NCBI GenBank assembly: GCA_037127255.1
Contig: JBANSL010000013.1
Span: 5,520,188 to 5,584,187, forward strand
Reading direction: 5' to 3'
Length of the DNA: 64,000 bases
Source: Persicaria tinctoria
Lineage: Eukaryota; Streptophyta; Magnoliopsida; Caryophyllales; Polygonaceae
The notes below the pieces were generated by a model, which saw only the letters and a list, made by a program, of their open reading frames with translations, ran no database searches and was not told where the DNA came from. Shown one piece after another: positions 1 to 11,570 of this stretch; the first letter of the stretch is position 1, and each line of letters opens with the position of its first letter. A program made the translations under genes and the position numbers.

Positions 1-1509
1 CACTTCGCTTATTTAAGACCACGGGCCCACCTCCTCCTTCCCTATATTTATTTATTAAATGTTTATTTAAATATTATGTCATTGGTGACGGCGTTAATCA
101 ACAATTTTAACTTTTTATTTCCTCCTTTTTTTTATAACGTAGAGATTCTCACTTCGACTTCGAAAGATATCGACTCATTCTCCACGAATCGAATGCTAAC
201 CTGTAAAACACTTGATCAAGAAAACTAAGCGGAAAGTTATAAGACAGACTCAAACTCATGTCAGGGTAAACCAAAGCCTGACACAATTTGCTAATGGTGG
301 GATTTAAACCTTTAACCTTATGGTATCGTCGTATCGAGGCATTAAGAAGCAACTCTCACTTAATTAAGTAGTGTATGGTTGGTTCGTGGACATGGAATGT
401 AACGGGTGCAGAACTGCACATATTGATTGGAATTTGGGGCAAATGAAAATTCCAGAGATCGTTAACGATTGAAGAATTAAAGATTGTATAAAAGTAAGGG
501 TATTTATGTCTTTTTGTTTTATTTCATCGTAAAATTGATCTATATCCAACCAAACACAAATAAGATAATGTTATCCCATCATCCACCTCTAAAAATAATC
601 TTTAAAAGTACCTCATTGGCCGAACTTAATCTACTACATCGATCATCGTAGGCACGTGAAGGCCTACGATAGTTTGCGGTGGTGGCTACAAAGACCGCAC
701 GAGGGATGAATCACTAGTTTGGACTCGAAACGATGCGTTTTGGGTGTTGGGACCCACTTGTATAATATATGAATATTTATGATATCCAAAAATGACGTGG
801 TTACCAAGACACGATCCACATTCATCCACATGTTAAGTTTTCAATGTATTCTCTTAAACTAATAACCGTTTATCTAATCAAATTCCTTGCTCTGCAAGGA
901 GTTCGTGACCAATCGCCACGCATCTTAGAAGAGGGAACGTCGTTAATCTGTACTTTCTCAAGCGTCTTTTCAGTGGTGGTTTAATGCTATCTGACTCTCC
1001 AACATCGAAACTTGAGACGCCGTGTGATATCTTTGCACTCTGACTCTCCTATCTCCTCTATATTCACGACTTTCTAAGGTCTTCCACAACTTTTGCGCAG
1101 GATGACGATTGCTATGGTTTTATTTTATTTTTAAGACTGAAGCCCTTTTTCTTGTTAATTTGTGTTGTTTGGTGTTGTTTCATGATGAATTTGTAACACC
1201 CCGTCCCACATCGGATATTATAAGGATGTTGGGAGTGATTTATAAGTGATTCAAGCTCTACCTATGTCACAAGAGCTCTTTCTTTCATTTGTTAAGAAAA
1301 GAAGTATACGATGCAAATATAAGTTAAAGATTTTAAATTGAAAACTTTTTTTCCTTAATATAATTACATAAACCTCGTTAAAATATTTTCAAAGAGGAAA
1401 AACTAATTAAAATGTTTAAGCTAAAGACAAATTATAAAATTTGATAAACTAATTCTCATAACAACATGAAAACAGAATTTAATAATTGAAATGATTATTA
1501 TGAAATACC
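1..1509. other. Intergenic AT-rich DNA, no gene seen
   Basis: No convincing coding exon is visible on either strand; the short open frames have no family features. Near 1195-1290 lies a stretch beginning TGTAACACCCCGTCCCACAT, the kind of start seen in plant LTRs, but I see no matching second copy or element body, so it is only a possible LTR remnant. Confidence 0.5.
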
Positions 1510-2216
1510 TAGGACTGGTAAATGGTATGGAAACCGACTATGTTGGCAACAACACTTGTGGTAACCAATATGGCGGTAACCACGTGAAGGTGGTACGGTA
1601 ATGGTAATGAAATATGAATACTATGATTATCAAGTATATATTAATTTTTTCATTTAATGTTTTATTGTTATTACCTTTAATTTTTATGTTTTTAATTTAT
1701 ATTTTGTGTTTTGATTTTAACCTAAATTGGTCATTTCTATTTTTTCTACTGGAAACAATAGGAACATTTTGAATGTTTAAAGATTTTGAACTTGTTTTGT
1801 TTGAACTTGCAGGAACATTTTGAATGTTTGAACAATTGTACTTGGTTTGTTTCAAGACTTTGAACTTGGTTGGCTTGAATTGGTTTGTACTTTAGGTTGT
1901 GAACTTGGTTTATTTGATCTTTTAATAGGTGGTATCCATATTATTTTTGGTAACCTTATTTTTTCGTTCGATAACTTTGATGACTACCAGAAGGTAGCCA
2001 AGAGATTTCAAAAAAATACAAACAGAATTACAATTTGGTAACCATGGTAATGTACCGATGATAACCACAAGTCGTGGTTACCACATATACGGTAACAACG
2101 ACTTGTGGTTGGTACGTGCCTACGTGGTATGAAAATTTGCGTACTACTACCACCAATTTATGGTTGGTATGTGATAATCACCATTTTTTGGTGGTTACCG
2201 TACCATGCCAGCCGTA
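1510..2216. mobile_element. Non-autonomous hAT-like transposon (707 bp)
   Basis: The 8 bp sequence GAAATACC flanks the element exactly on both sides (1502-1509 and 2217-2224), the target-site length of hAT transposons. The ends are imperfect inverted repeats: the left begins TAGGACTGGTAAATGGTATG, and the right, read in reverse, gives TACGGCTGGCATGGTACGG. The interior repeats GGTAACCA-like and ACTTGTGG-like motifs in both orientations near the two ends, as expected for subterminal transposase sites. There is no transposase frame, so it would need a helper. The boundary call is secure; the superfamily rests on TSD length and end sequence. Confidence 0.85.
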
Positions 2217-2634
2217 GAAATACCTATTTAAAACAACAACAAAATATTTCATTAACTATATAAAAGATAGAGTTGCTCTATGAATAGCAACTTTAAAAAC
2301 TACCCATTGTTTTTCATTTAATTACAAAAATGCCATTGTGGCTTATTAACTTTATTATTTCCTTTTTTTATGGATATTGTTGTTATTTATTAGGTAGTAC
2401 AATTTATCATATTTTAATTTATCCCTAAAATGTATAATAATTATAAAACCTATCATTAATTTATGTAGATGGCACAACATTTCCCATTATTTTTAATTAA
2501 TATTTTGTTAAGAAAATAATTTGAAATATTTAGACAAAACTGATTTCATGTTAATATATAGTATTGATATGATTGGGTTAATTAAATAATTAGTACAAGT
2601 TCAAGATATCCTGGAAAAGTTGATTTCGTTTTGT

Positions 2635-3103
2635 TTTATCTATTGTGTGTCTTAAAGATATAGGGTAACGATATTCTAGCGGAAAAAAAAACCTAAAAGA
2701 AAATGGGTCGGTGAACCCCATAACCTATTTTAAAAATAGCTAAACCAGATATATCTAATAAGAAAAATATTTTCCAATTTAATTTCTTGTCCGGCATAAC
2801 ATTCTTCAAACCGTCCTGGACCAAATGCCCTAACTCTCAACTTGAACAACTCCCCTTCAACGTGCTCAGTAATGAACTGTGTTCCCAATTTAAATTATTG
2901 CTAATTAACGTATATTTTAATACTTATAGAGTATATTAAAAACGATTTATCTATTGTGTGCCTTAAAGACATAAGATAACGTTATTTTATTGGGAAAAAA
3001 GACCTAAAATGAAATGGATGAACATCATAACATATTTTAAAAATGGCTAAAACTATGTATATCTAAGAAAAATATTTCCCAATTTAATTTCTTATCCGGC
3101 ATA
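2635..3103. repeat. Direct repeat pair of about 165 bp
   Basis: Sequence at about 2635-2805 recurs, diverged, at about 2945-3103. Both copies start with TTTATCTATTGTGTG, contain an ACCTAAAA-type stretch, and end near TTTAATTTCTT and CCGGCATA. The copies are separated by about 140 bp of unrelated DNA. No coding potential is seen. It may be two copies of a small element or an old local duplication. Confidence 0.6.
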
Positions 3104-3175
3104 GTATAGAAAATTCGTATTAGTTTGTGTGCGAAGCACACATAACCAACTAGTCAAACCAAAAAATACGGAGGA

Positions 3176-3538
3176 GGATCCTCTACAACACATAGTGTGA
3201 CACTATGTGTAACACAAAAATATTTGGGGTATTTTTTAATGATAAAAAAAATTAAAAAAAATATATTTATATTGTATATGTCAAATAATATATATATATT
3301 TTAATATAAAATGACATTTTTAATAAGTATTATAATTAATATTCTAAAATAATGACTCTTTTAATTTTAATATTTTTTTAAATATCATTTTATATAGAAA
3401 AATTATATAAATATATGTTATTTGACATGTACAATGTAAATGTAATTTTTATAAATTTTTTTATTATTAAAAAATACCCCAAATATTTTTGTGTTGCACA
3501 TAGTGTCACACCATGGGTTGTAGACTTGTAGGTGATCC
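3176..3538. mobile_element. Foldback MITE (about 363 bp)
   Basis: The two ends are long inverted repeats covering most of the element. The left arm from GGATCCTCTACAACACATAG and the right arm from 3538 read in reverse share a GTGTGACACTATGTG core, then CACAAAAATATTTGGGG and a TTTTTTAAT run. The right arm has a small extra insertion near its tip. The AT-rich middle has no coding frame. I could not settle the target-site duplication, so the family is open. Confidence 0.7.
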
Positions 3539-3969
3539 ATTCAAGTTCTCTTGGCAGCCTTTTCCGAAAGAATGGCAACTGGGGGAAGTTCTTTTTTAAA
3601 ACATTTTGCAAACATTTAATTGGGCTTTGATATATGGATCGGGCTTCGATTTTTCTTGGGCTGCTTTACATGGCCCAATAGACTTGTTTACTGCCGTGGT
3701 GATCGGGCTTCCCAACTCCTTAGAGCAACACAAATAGCTTTGTAAAAAATCTCTATTTTAGAGATTAAAATGTCAAAATTTCTATAAAAAATTCACTCCA
3801 ACTCCAACAGCTTCTCTATTTTACATATTTTTATATTTATTAAATACTATAATAAATAAATGCATTTATTAAAGATATTTAATTCTACATTTCTAAAAAC
3901 TTAAATCTAACATTTAACCTCACATTTGTTGGTGAACTATTATATGTTACCCATCCTCTTGCATGACAT

Positions 3970-4005
<36 letters not shown>

Positions 4006-4448
4006 TATTATTATTATTATATTCTCATGTGATATTTTTTTAAAACAAAATCTAGTGATAAACTTGATATTTATTTTTTAAATGGTATTAATATTAAATT
4101 TAGATTTTTACGATAAAAGTTAACATAAAATTGGATAAAATATAATTCAAACTTAATCTTATTATTTTCAATTAGTTAATATATATTTTATTATAAATTA
4201 GATTAGTGATTGGTCATATATGATTAATTAATTAAATTAATTAACTAATAGAGGGAATTAAAGGAAGAACTCTTGCCCCGGTTTGATTTGCACGCCTAAC
4301 CCACTATCCGGTTCAATTTACAAGGGCTAACCCTCCCCCTTCAAAAATTGCACCCCATCCGGTAATGTTTACCGGGAGAAACCGGTGGTGCCGCCCTTGC
4401 CCCAAATCGATAGCGGAAAATCAGGGAGAGAGAGAGATTGAAAGTGGA

Positions 4449-4566
4449 GAGCCGATCGAGTCCACAAGAAGGACAGGGAGGAAGGAGGAAGACGCGCAGG
4501 CGCTGGAGCTCGATGGTGCAGATGCGCTGGAGCCGATCGAGTCCACAAGAAGGACAGGGAGGAAGG
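4449..4566. repeat. Tandem repeat in left arm of the Pack-MULE candidate
   Basis: A unit of about 37 bp beginning GAGCCGATCGAGTCCACAAG occurs at about 4449-4485 and again at about 4529-4566. The intervening GC-rich bases hold a shorter repeated GCGCTGGAGC element. It lies within 320 bp of the left terminus. Confidence 0.75.
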
Positions 4567-4782
4567 GTTCTGAGTAGCAGCAAGGGTTTTGATTCGGAAT
4601 AGCAAGGGTTCTGAAGAGGCTGAGCAAGTTAACGGAGGCATCCCTGATAATCTGAAGTACCGATCTCTCCAAGTTCCCCTCTGGGGCTTCCCCTCTCTCT
4701 GCTTGCTACGATCTCTCCAGGTTCCCCCAATTTTTTTTTAAATCAACGCATCTCTTGAAGTTTTTGACAGTACGACGGTGGT

Positions 4783-5075
4783 TGCAGTGCGGTTGAAACG
4801 AAGGTGCCGGCGAGGGGGAAAGCGCCGGTGCCGAGTGCCGACTGATCTCAGCATAGCCATTCCAGAGGGAACTTATGCTTGTGTTGGTATGACTCTCTTT
4901 CCTTTCTCTTACAACCTTGAATTTGGGGAGTTTGCTGATTTCCGTCGGGCTGTTTGCAGCACCGAGATCGGGGCTGTTTGCAGCACCGAGATCGGGGCTG
5001 GCGTGGAAGCATTCGATCGATGTGGGCGCCGGTGTGATCGACGTGGATTACATGGGGCCAGTTGGGGTGATTCTG
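4783..5075 (+). pseudogene. Captured dUTPase gene fragment (two exons)
   Basis: dUTP diphosphatase hydrolyses dUTP to dUMP and keeps uracil out of DNA. The first exon piece (about 4783-4886) reads ETKVPARGKAPVP and then, after a frame change, VPTDLSIAIPEGTYA. The second (4984-5075) reads [20 protein letters not shown] followed by [11 protein letters not shown]. These are the dUTPase motif II (PRSGLA) and motif III (GVID-DY-G) regions. The intron is kept, with GT at 4887 and TTTGCAG before 4984, so capture was at DNA level. Damage: a 7 bp direct duplication of GTGCCGA (4828-4841) shifts the frame, and a 24 bp duplication (4950-4997) doubles the splice acceptor. Motif III has Met where Arg is usual. 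The N-terminus, motif I and motifs IV-V are absent, so it cannot be a working enzyme. Confidence 0.9.
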
Positions 5076-6389
5076 CCCCAATGTTTGCTCTGATCAACTG
5101 GTAATCGTTCCCATACTTTATATGAATTCATCTGATTTATTCTTTTTTTTTGATTCAAATTCATCTGATTTATTCTACTTTTGATTCAAGCGATGTGATC
5201 TTGCTGCAAATCTGTGTTTCTTTTGTCATCAGACTTACTCCGGCTACTTGATATATCTTATGAGTGTTGTATTCTTTCTTTTAGAAATTGATTAGCATTT
5301 TATATAGAACACTAGAAGAGGATAGATGCTCAAATTTCATATGTTTGATGTTTCCTATGACATTGAACAGAAGGGGTAAAAAGATAGGAAAGAATTGTCA
5401 AGTTAGAAGGGCTAGTTTATTGCTGATTTCATGGCAGGAAGTTTGTCTGATTTGTTGTATTGGCTATATAGCTGAAATCAGGGAGTGTGTAATAAAGTCG
5501 GTATGATGTTCGATTTGCTGCTTGCTGGCTAAGCAGTTTCGGATAGAATTGAAACTATTATGTGCTGTTGTGTTCATTTTTGAAGGGGAAAATGTAATTG
5601 CATTATTGTATAAATTTGATGGCAATGCTCATTTTTTTTATTGGCACTAAAGAAGAATTGTGTTGATAATGGATTGAATAAGTTCATGCAAAGTCTGGAC
5701 AACATTTAGAAGTACTCTATCCCTTGATCCGTAGGCTTCTTGAAAGTTAATCAATGCGATATTAGTTTGCTTTTGATGTTTGCTTGGGAGGAAGATGTTT
5801 AGTTTTTCACATGCATGTATTCTTTGTATTGCAGAAAGTTCAAGAGACGTACGCTCATTAAACATCTGCAAGGCAAAACACGTGGATCAGTTTTATTAAT
5901 TGGTCATAGTGTAACTTTTGGAACATTAACTTGAGCATGTATAATGACGAGTTGTTTCTAGATGATGGTTGACCGGCATTTTGTGAGAGATCACTCTATA
6001 GAATGTGGTTACTCTTTTGTCTTCAGATATGATGATGATTTGCATTTTTCTGTATGAATATTTTATCACACTTCATGTGAAAAACAAATGGCTTTTTATG
6101 CAAAACATAGTGATGCTAGACTTATGTGCAGAATGAGTCAAAAGCATTTACCATTCTCTATCTCTATTAGGCAAATGATTAATGGCAGTACATCATCATT
6201 ATGTTACAAGTTGGTGCACTTTCATGGAAATATACTGCAAGCTAAACATGGACCATGAGAATAGCTCCTCACTTGTCTAACACATAAACAGATCATGATT
6301 GGCAAGGGCATTTTAGTCCTTTTATATCCAAATTATAAAAACAACCTTTTTACCAAGCAAACACCTAATAAGGTCATGACTGGCAAGGG

Positions 6390-9300
6390 TATAACCTGTC
6401 ATGTTAATAACATTACCTGTCATGTTATTTTCTTTGATTAAGAAGAAGATGATCGATTCGCATTACTTGTCATGTTAAAGGTTATAATCGGTCATGTTAA
6501 AGGGTATAATCGTCATGTTAAAGCAATTCCCGTGTCATGTAAAACAATTCTCGTATCACAGTTGCCGTAATGATTTTCATTAAGTGACTACAAAGAGTCC
6601 CGTTTACGAAAAATCAAACAAAGAAACATGCTGAATTATGTGATAGCAGCACCAAAAATAACCCATACTGAATTTTCATGTCACCCATATCGGATTTACA
6701 TGACATATAATGTATTTTACTTGACATATGAATTTTTTTACTTGACACCTGAATTTGAGACATATTCTATTCCTTTTTTATTATTCATAATTTCTTCTGC
6801 TAGACTTTTTTTTTTTAACTTGGTTTCAAATTCAGCCTTGGATGATTGCTGGGGTAAGTCCACTCACTCTGACTGTCCTGTGAAGTGAGGTAGGTGACAT
6901 GTCAAACCTATTACCAGTCATGTTAAAAACCCATCTTATGATGAATTCAACAGAGAGAGATCTATGTACCAAGGATCCACGAGGATCGGAAGTAGAGTCC
7001 TTGGATTGTGAATCACCCGAGTGAGTCCTGCTCGTGGGCTCATGCAATGAACCAGATGATTTGTGCATGTGATGCCTTGATCTTTAGGACTTTTGAGTGT
7101 CATCTAACCCTGCAAACGGTGATGAACAAACCAAAGATTAATAGGACTTTTCATGAACTAGATTTATTTACAGTGAAAGGTAACGAAAGACACCGCGATT
7201 TCAGGTGATTAGAAGGCAAAATCATTCTGAAATTAGTCAATAAATTGAAATAAAAATCCAACCAAACCGCAATATCAGGTGATTAATAGGCAAAATCATT
7301 GCTGTCATACTTTTTCCCTTATATGGACATAGCAAAATCATTGATGTTTAATACATAATTCTCCCCACTTGGTACATCAGATCGATCAAAGGAAATCCTG
7401 CATACATGACATGAACCGCTATTAACATATCATTCAAAGACGATGTACATGACATGAACTGCTATGAACATGTCATTCAAATACGATGTACATGACACGA
7501 GAAAAGCGCATACTTAAAGCGCTTAGTGTGTTTTGGTGCATCTGCTTTACTTTCAGGCCAATCAAAGTGTTTAGATCAATTTAACATTTTAGTGAGAATA
7601 AAAAGCAAGTACATGAATTTGTCAATCATCTAAGTTTCTTAAATTCTTTTTTTTTTGGTAAACAAGTTTCTTAAATCCTTTATTATTGAATCATTTGATA
7701 GTTCACCTCGATCAGCACATTGGAAAAAGATGGTTGGATTAAAAAACAGAGTTTTGAGTAGCTGCAGAGAAAGAAACCAAACCTTTTTTTTGGAATCAGA
7801 GTCAATTACTTAAATCAGGAGCATTCACGGAGTAAGTCGATCATAACAAGGAAATTACATAAAATATTTGGAATCTTAAATTTGCTTGCTTTTCCAGCTG
7901 CAATGCATCTTGCACAACATGCTTTCATTTATTGGATAGACAAGTTTTGGTTCAGGAACACCAAGAACTTTTGGGTCAAACAACCTGTCATGTTAAAGGC
8001 CATAACCTGTCTTGTTAATAGCATTACATGTCATGTTATTTTCTTTCAATAAGAAGAAGAGGATTGATTCGCATCACCTGTCATGTTAAATGTTATAACC
8101 TGTCATGTTAAAGGGTATATACTGTCATGTTAATACCATTACATGTCATGTTATTTTCTTTCATTATGGAGAAGATGATCAATTCGCATTACCTGTCATG
8201 TTATTCGCATTGCTTGTCATGTTAAATAGTATAACCTGTCATATTATTTTTATTAAGGCAAGCTTTTCACCATCAATATCTTTTTTAAATGAAGATTATA
8301 TATATAAGGCAAATAAATAAAGCTATAAGATAAAGAAGGCAAATAGATAAATGTCAAGCTTGCAGTAGCAAGAAATCGAACGTCGACATTCTCAATCTAT
8401 GAAGCCAAAGAAAGTTTAGCAAGCTTGATGACTTTAAGATGCCTTTGGATACAATAACACTACTAACACTGAAGTCTACCATATCAAGTACATTTATAAT
8501 CTTCTTCTTCAACCTAACTAATGACGAACAAAATAAAGGAGACGGTGCATACATTAAAATAAAAACAAAAAATAACGGGTTCACGGGAGAAACAACCCTT
8601 GATCCTGTGCAAATTTATTACACACTAGTACATTGATGTATAGAGTAATCAGTAATGCTAGCGTTCTTTATCATTTCATAAGCTTCCTTGAGGAAGGACG
8701 CTTGAGGTTAGGTGCATTAGACTACAACAGGACGCTTGAGTAGGTTGATAGCGCTCTTTATCCTTTCATAAGCTTCCTGGAGGGAAGGAAGAGATGCCGC
8801 ATATGAGATTCTGATGCATTCATCGTTGCCAAACGCATCTCCAGGAAATAAGTTAATAACGTGATCAGCCATTTAGTTAAATCATGGAAACAGAATACCG
8901 AGAATCATCAAATGTTTTACCAATGCTAAGTACCACAAGGCAATGGTGAGCTAGATGGAGACCACTTGACTAGTTAAGCTTTATTTTCGAGTTCCAGTTA
9001 CAGTTATCAGCACAGAAAGTACAAGCTCTACCGTTTAAAACATGAACACTATACAAATTTCAGAACAACAACACTAGAAAAGGATGAAATTTTCAAAAGG
9101 CAAATCAAAAGTAATGGTGAAGTAATTGGTCTAGTATTTTTTCTCAAGGAATCATATTTGTAAATGTCCTGCAACATAGAGACGACCAAATTATACTGGT
9201 GAGTTCATAATGTATTTTACATGACACCTAATGGTATGCATTTTACATGAGCTGTTCAACTACACTTTTGCTTGCAGCTATTCAACTTTCAATGACTAAC

Positions 9301-10170
9301 CAGAGAAGAACTAATCAAAGTAATCTGCATTCATCAGCTGATCCAATTAATCAATCGTCTGCTATATCTTGCATTTTTTAAAGATAATTTGCCTATATTC
9401 ATGATTTTTCCATTTCAAAATTTTATTGTCTCCCACTTGTATGCATGACAGACAGCAACCATATATATCTGATTGGTTTGGTCAAGATTTGAGATCAGTT
9501 ACTAAATCTGTTGAGAATCAGACGAATATTCAGATGAGAAACATACCTTTTTACTTCTCCTTCCTCTTAACACGATGTCAGAAGAATCTTGAAGCCATGA
9601 ATGGTACACAGTATTTGGGATGACAATCGTGGTCCTGGAAATCAGTAATTTTTGCAGAAAAAGAGAAATCAGTAATTCAAGCACTCTGACAAACGATTCA
9701 GTGGCAACAGCAACAAGAAGAGTAGGATCCTGGACACAAACTTTAGTTTTACATGACACCTACTTTAGTTTTACTTGACGCCCAATTAAAGAGGGTCAAC
9801 ACTTATTGAAAAGAAGATGCAGATATCACAGTTCAAGCTCCATGAGACATCGAAATAAAGCATCGACTGAAAAATGATGCCAAACAACTAAGGGAAGAGA
9901 AGAAGACAGGTGGAGGGGTAAAATCACATGAAATCAGCCTAAAACACTAAGTCTTGAAAATGGTGTTTTGTATTTTTTCGTTTACTTAGATCAAAACTCA
10001 AATTGGATTTAAAAATGTTTCTCCCCATAGGTGCTAAAGATGAGTTTATATGCATATAAGAAGCTTCTCATTCTTTATGTGTATTGTCATTTGCATTTAG
10101 AAGGAATTGTACCCGACACATAATGTAATTTACATGACAATTAATGCATTTTACATGACAAGTAATGCAT
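6390..10170. repeat. Dispersed TGTCATGT motif, both orientations
   Basis: Inside the Pack-MULE candidate the core TGTCATGTTAA, often as ACCTGTCATGTTAA, recurs many times at 6.39-6.55 kb and 7.98-8.25 kb. The opposite orientation, TTTACATGACA or ACATGACACCTAATG, recurs at 6.69-6.75, 7.40-7.50, 9.21-9.25, 9.75-9.78 and 10.11-10.17 kb. I count more than 20 exact or near-exact cores. The first two clusters share a longer order of motifs and a TTATTTTCTTT spacer, so block duplication contributed. No protein frame runs through them. Confidence 0.75.
8717..8856 (-). pseudogene. Captured C-terminal exon of a class I aminotransferase
   Basis: The minus strand reads FPGDAFGNDECIRISYAASL, then PSLQEAYERIKSAINLLK and RPVVV before a TAA stop at 8717-8719. 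The PGDAFG...CIRISYA block, with the Arg that binds the substrate carboxylate, is the C-terminal signature I associate with plastid aspartate/prephenate aminotransferases and related fold-type I enzymes. Only about 45 codons are present; the PLP-lysine region is absent, so this cannot be functional. Just beyond the stop (about 8647-8700) is a second, shorter copy coding for an EAYE-IKNA-like peptide, so the captured end was partly duplicated. Family is clear; the exact enzyme is inferred. Confidence 0.85.
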
Positions 10171-10481
10171 AAGAAGCTTCTCATTCTTTATGAAAACCAA
10201 TATTCGGGTTTCCTCCCAACTCAAAAAAATGCAATTAAAAATATCTGACTTATGTCCTCTTCCTTTCTCCATAAGATGGAGAGAAATATCCAAAGATAAA
10301 AAGGCACTTCAATGGCTCCTATATCAGTACTACATAAAGACAAAATTGATCGCTTTGACAAAAGATTCAAACAATCTCTAGAATCCCATCAGAATGAACT
10401 GAGTAGCTCAACAACATCAATTTGTAATGCCCCCTAAAACCTAAACACATGCCATTTGAATGTAGTGTAAGTAACACCAAC

Positions 10482-10685
10482 CTATCTCTGAGGTAATCTA
10501 GCATCTAGGGTTTCTAGCAGCTGCCAAATTGCAAACAGAAGGATCAATTTGCCCATTTGAGCAGCATGATAAATCAAAGAGCACTCAAATTCAAAACCAA
10601 CAGAATTTGGGGCAATTTTCACTTTTTCAGATAAAGCAACAAAATTAGATTCAATGAGCTTATCTTCTTCCCCCAAAACACACAA
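10482..10685 (-). other. Unidentified 67-codon open frame in the Pack-MULE candidate
   Basis: The minus strand is open from ATG to a TAG stop, starting MCVLGEEDKLIESNFVALSE and ending in RLPQR. Composition looks protein-like rather than repeat-like, but I recognise no family. It could be a further captured exon or chance. A second weak candidate lies at about 9.65-9.76 kb on the same strand. Confidence 0.3.
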
Positions 10686-11429
10686 TCTGATATGATCAAA
10701 TCGATAAACGCATTACAAACAGAAAGTACTGCATAGTTGACAAAGTATGCATCAAACCCATTAAACTTGAAAATGAAAGAGAAAGGAATATTTCGGTTAC
10801 CTTATAAAAAATAGACAAGAAATTGTAGACGACGAGAGGCTACTTCCCAATCCCCTTCAGTGGGTAATCAAGGTCTTTGATTGCATACCTTGCAAAAGCA
10901 TCTTTAGAAAAGAAATTAGCTCATCCACATTCAAATATCTACATTGTCGGTCACAACACTTGAAATGAAATAAATCTACATTACTTCAATCAATTCAGTT
11001 TCAAACAAAACACCTCGTCAATGGCAATCAATTCACAAAAAAAAAATCAATTCGGAAAAGAAAGAAAAAGTTGAGGAAGATATCTCAAATTCTCAATTCA
11101 GAAATTAGGGGATTCAGGGCTTCAGGGAACATGAAATTCATAAAGAGACAAGGAAGATAACTCGATTAAAAAATTAAGGGATTTAGAGCACCTCAATTAA
11201 GAAATTAGGGTATTCAGATAAGAAGGAGAAGAGGACAACAGATGAAGAAATTAGAGCGAACCTAAGCTTGAAGGTGGCGAATCCGACGAGGCATTGAGGC
11301 TGGAGGCGGCGTGACGACCGATGGGATGTCGGGATCTGCAGACCGCGGGAGATTAAATGAAGAACGGTGTGATAAAGGCATAAAGGCAGCGTCTCTGATG
11401 AGGGCCCTATGACTGGTGGTGGCGACGGC

Positions 11430-11570
11430 GACGAGAGCGGATCTGTGAGAAGACGAGGGAGGCGAGGGAACTCAGAAGACGAGAGCGGATCTGTGAGAAG
11501 ACGAGGGAGGCGAGGGAACTCAGAAGACGAGAGCGGATCTGTGAGAAGACGAGGGAGGCGGACCTGTTGC
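11430..11570. repeat. 48 bp tandem repeat, about three copies, right arm of the Pack-MULE candidate
   Basis: Units start GACGAGAGCGGATCTGTGAG at 11430, 11478 and 11526. The first two are identical and the third is truncated. The unit length is a multiple of three, which keeps open frames on both strands, but the repeated Ser/Arg/Gly peptide is not evidence of a gene. Its place near the right end mirrors the tandem repeat near the left end. Confidence 0.85.

Noticed and set aside
3969..4022. (AAT)n/(ATT)n palindrome as a regulatory hairpin or CRISPR-like repeat
   Set aside because: It is a microsatellite flipped on itself, common in AT-rich plant DNA; there are no spacers and no associated genes.
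4341..4672. Several overlapping open frames on both strands
   Set aside because: They are created by a GC-rich tandem repeat near the end of the Pack-MULE candidate.
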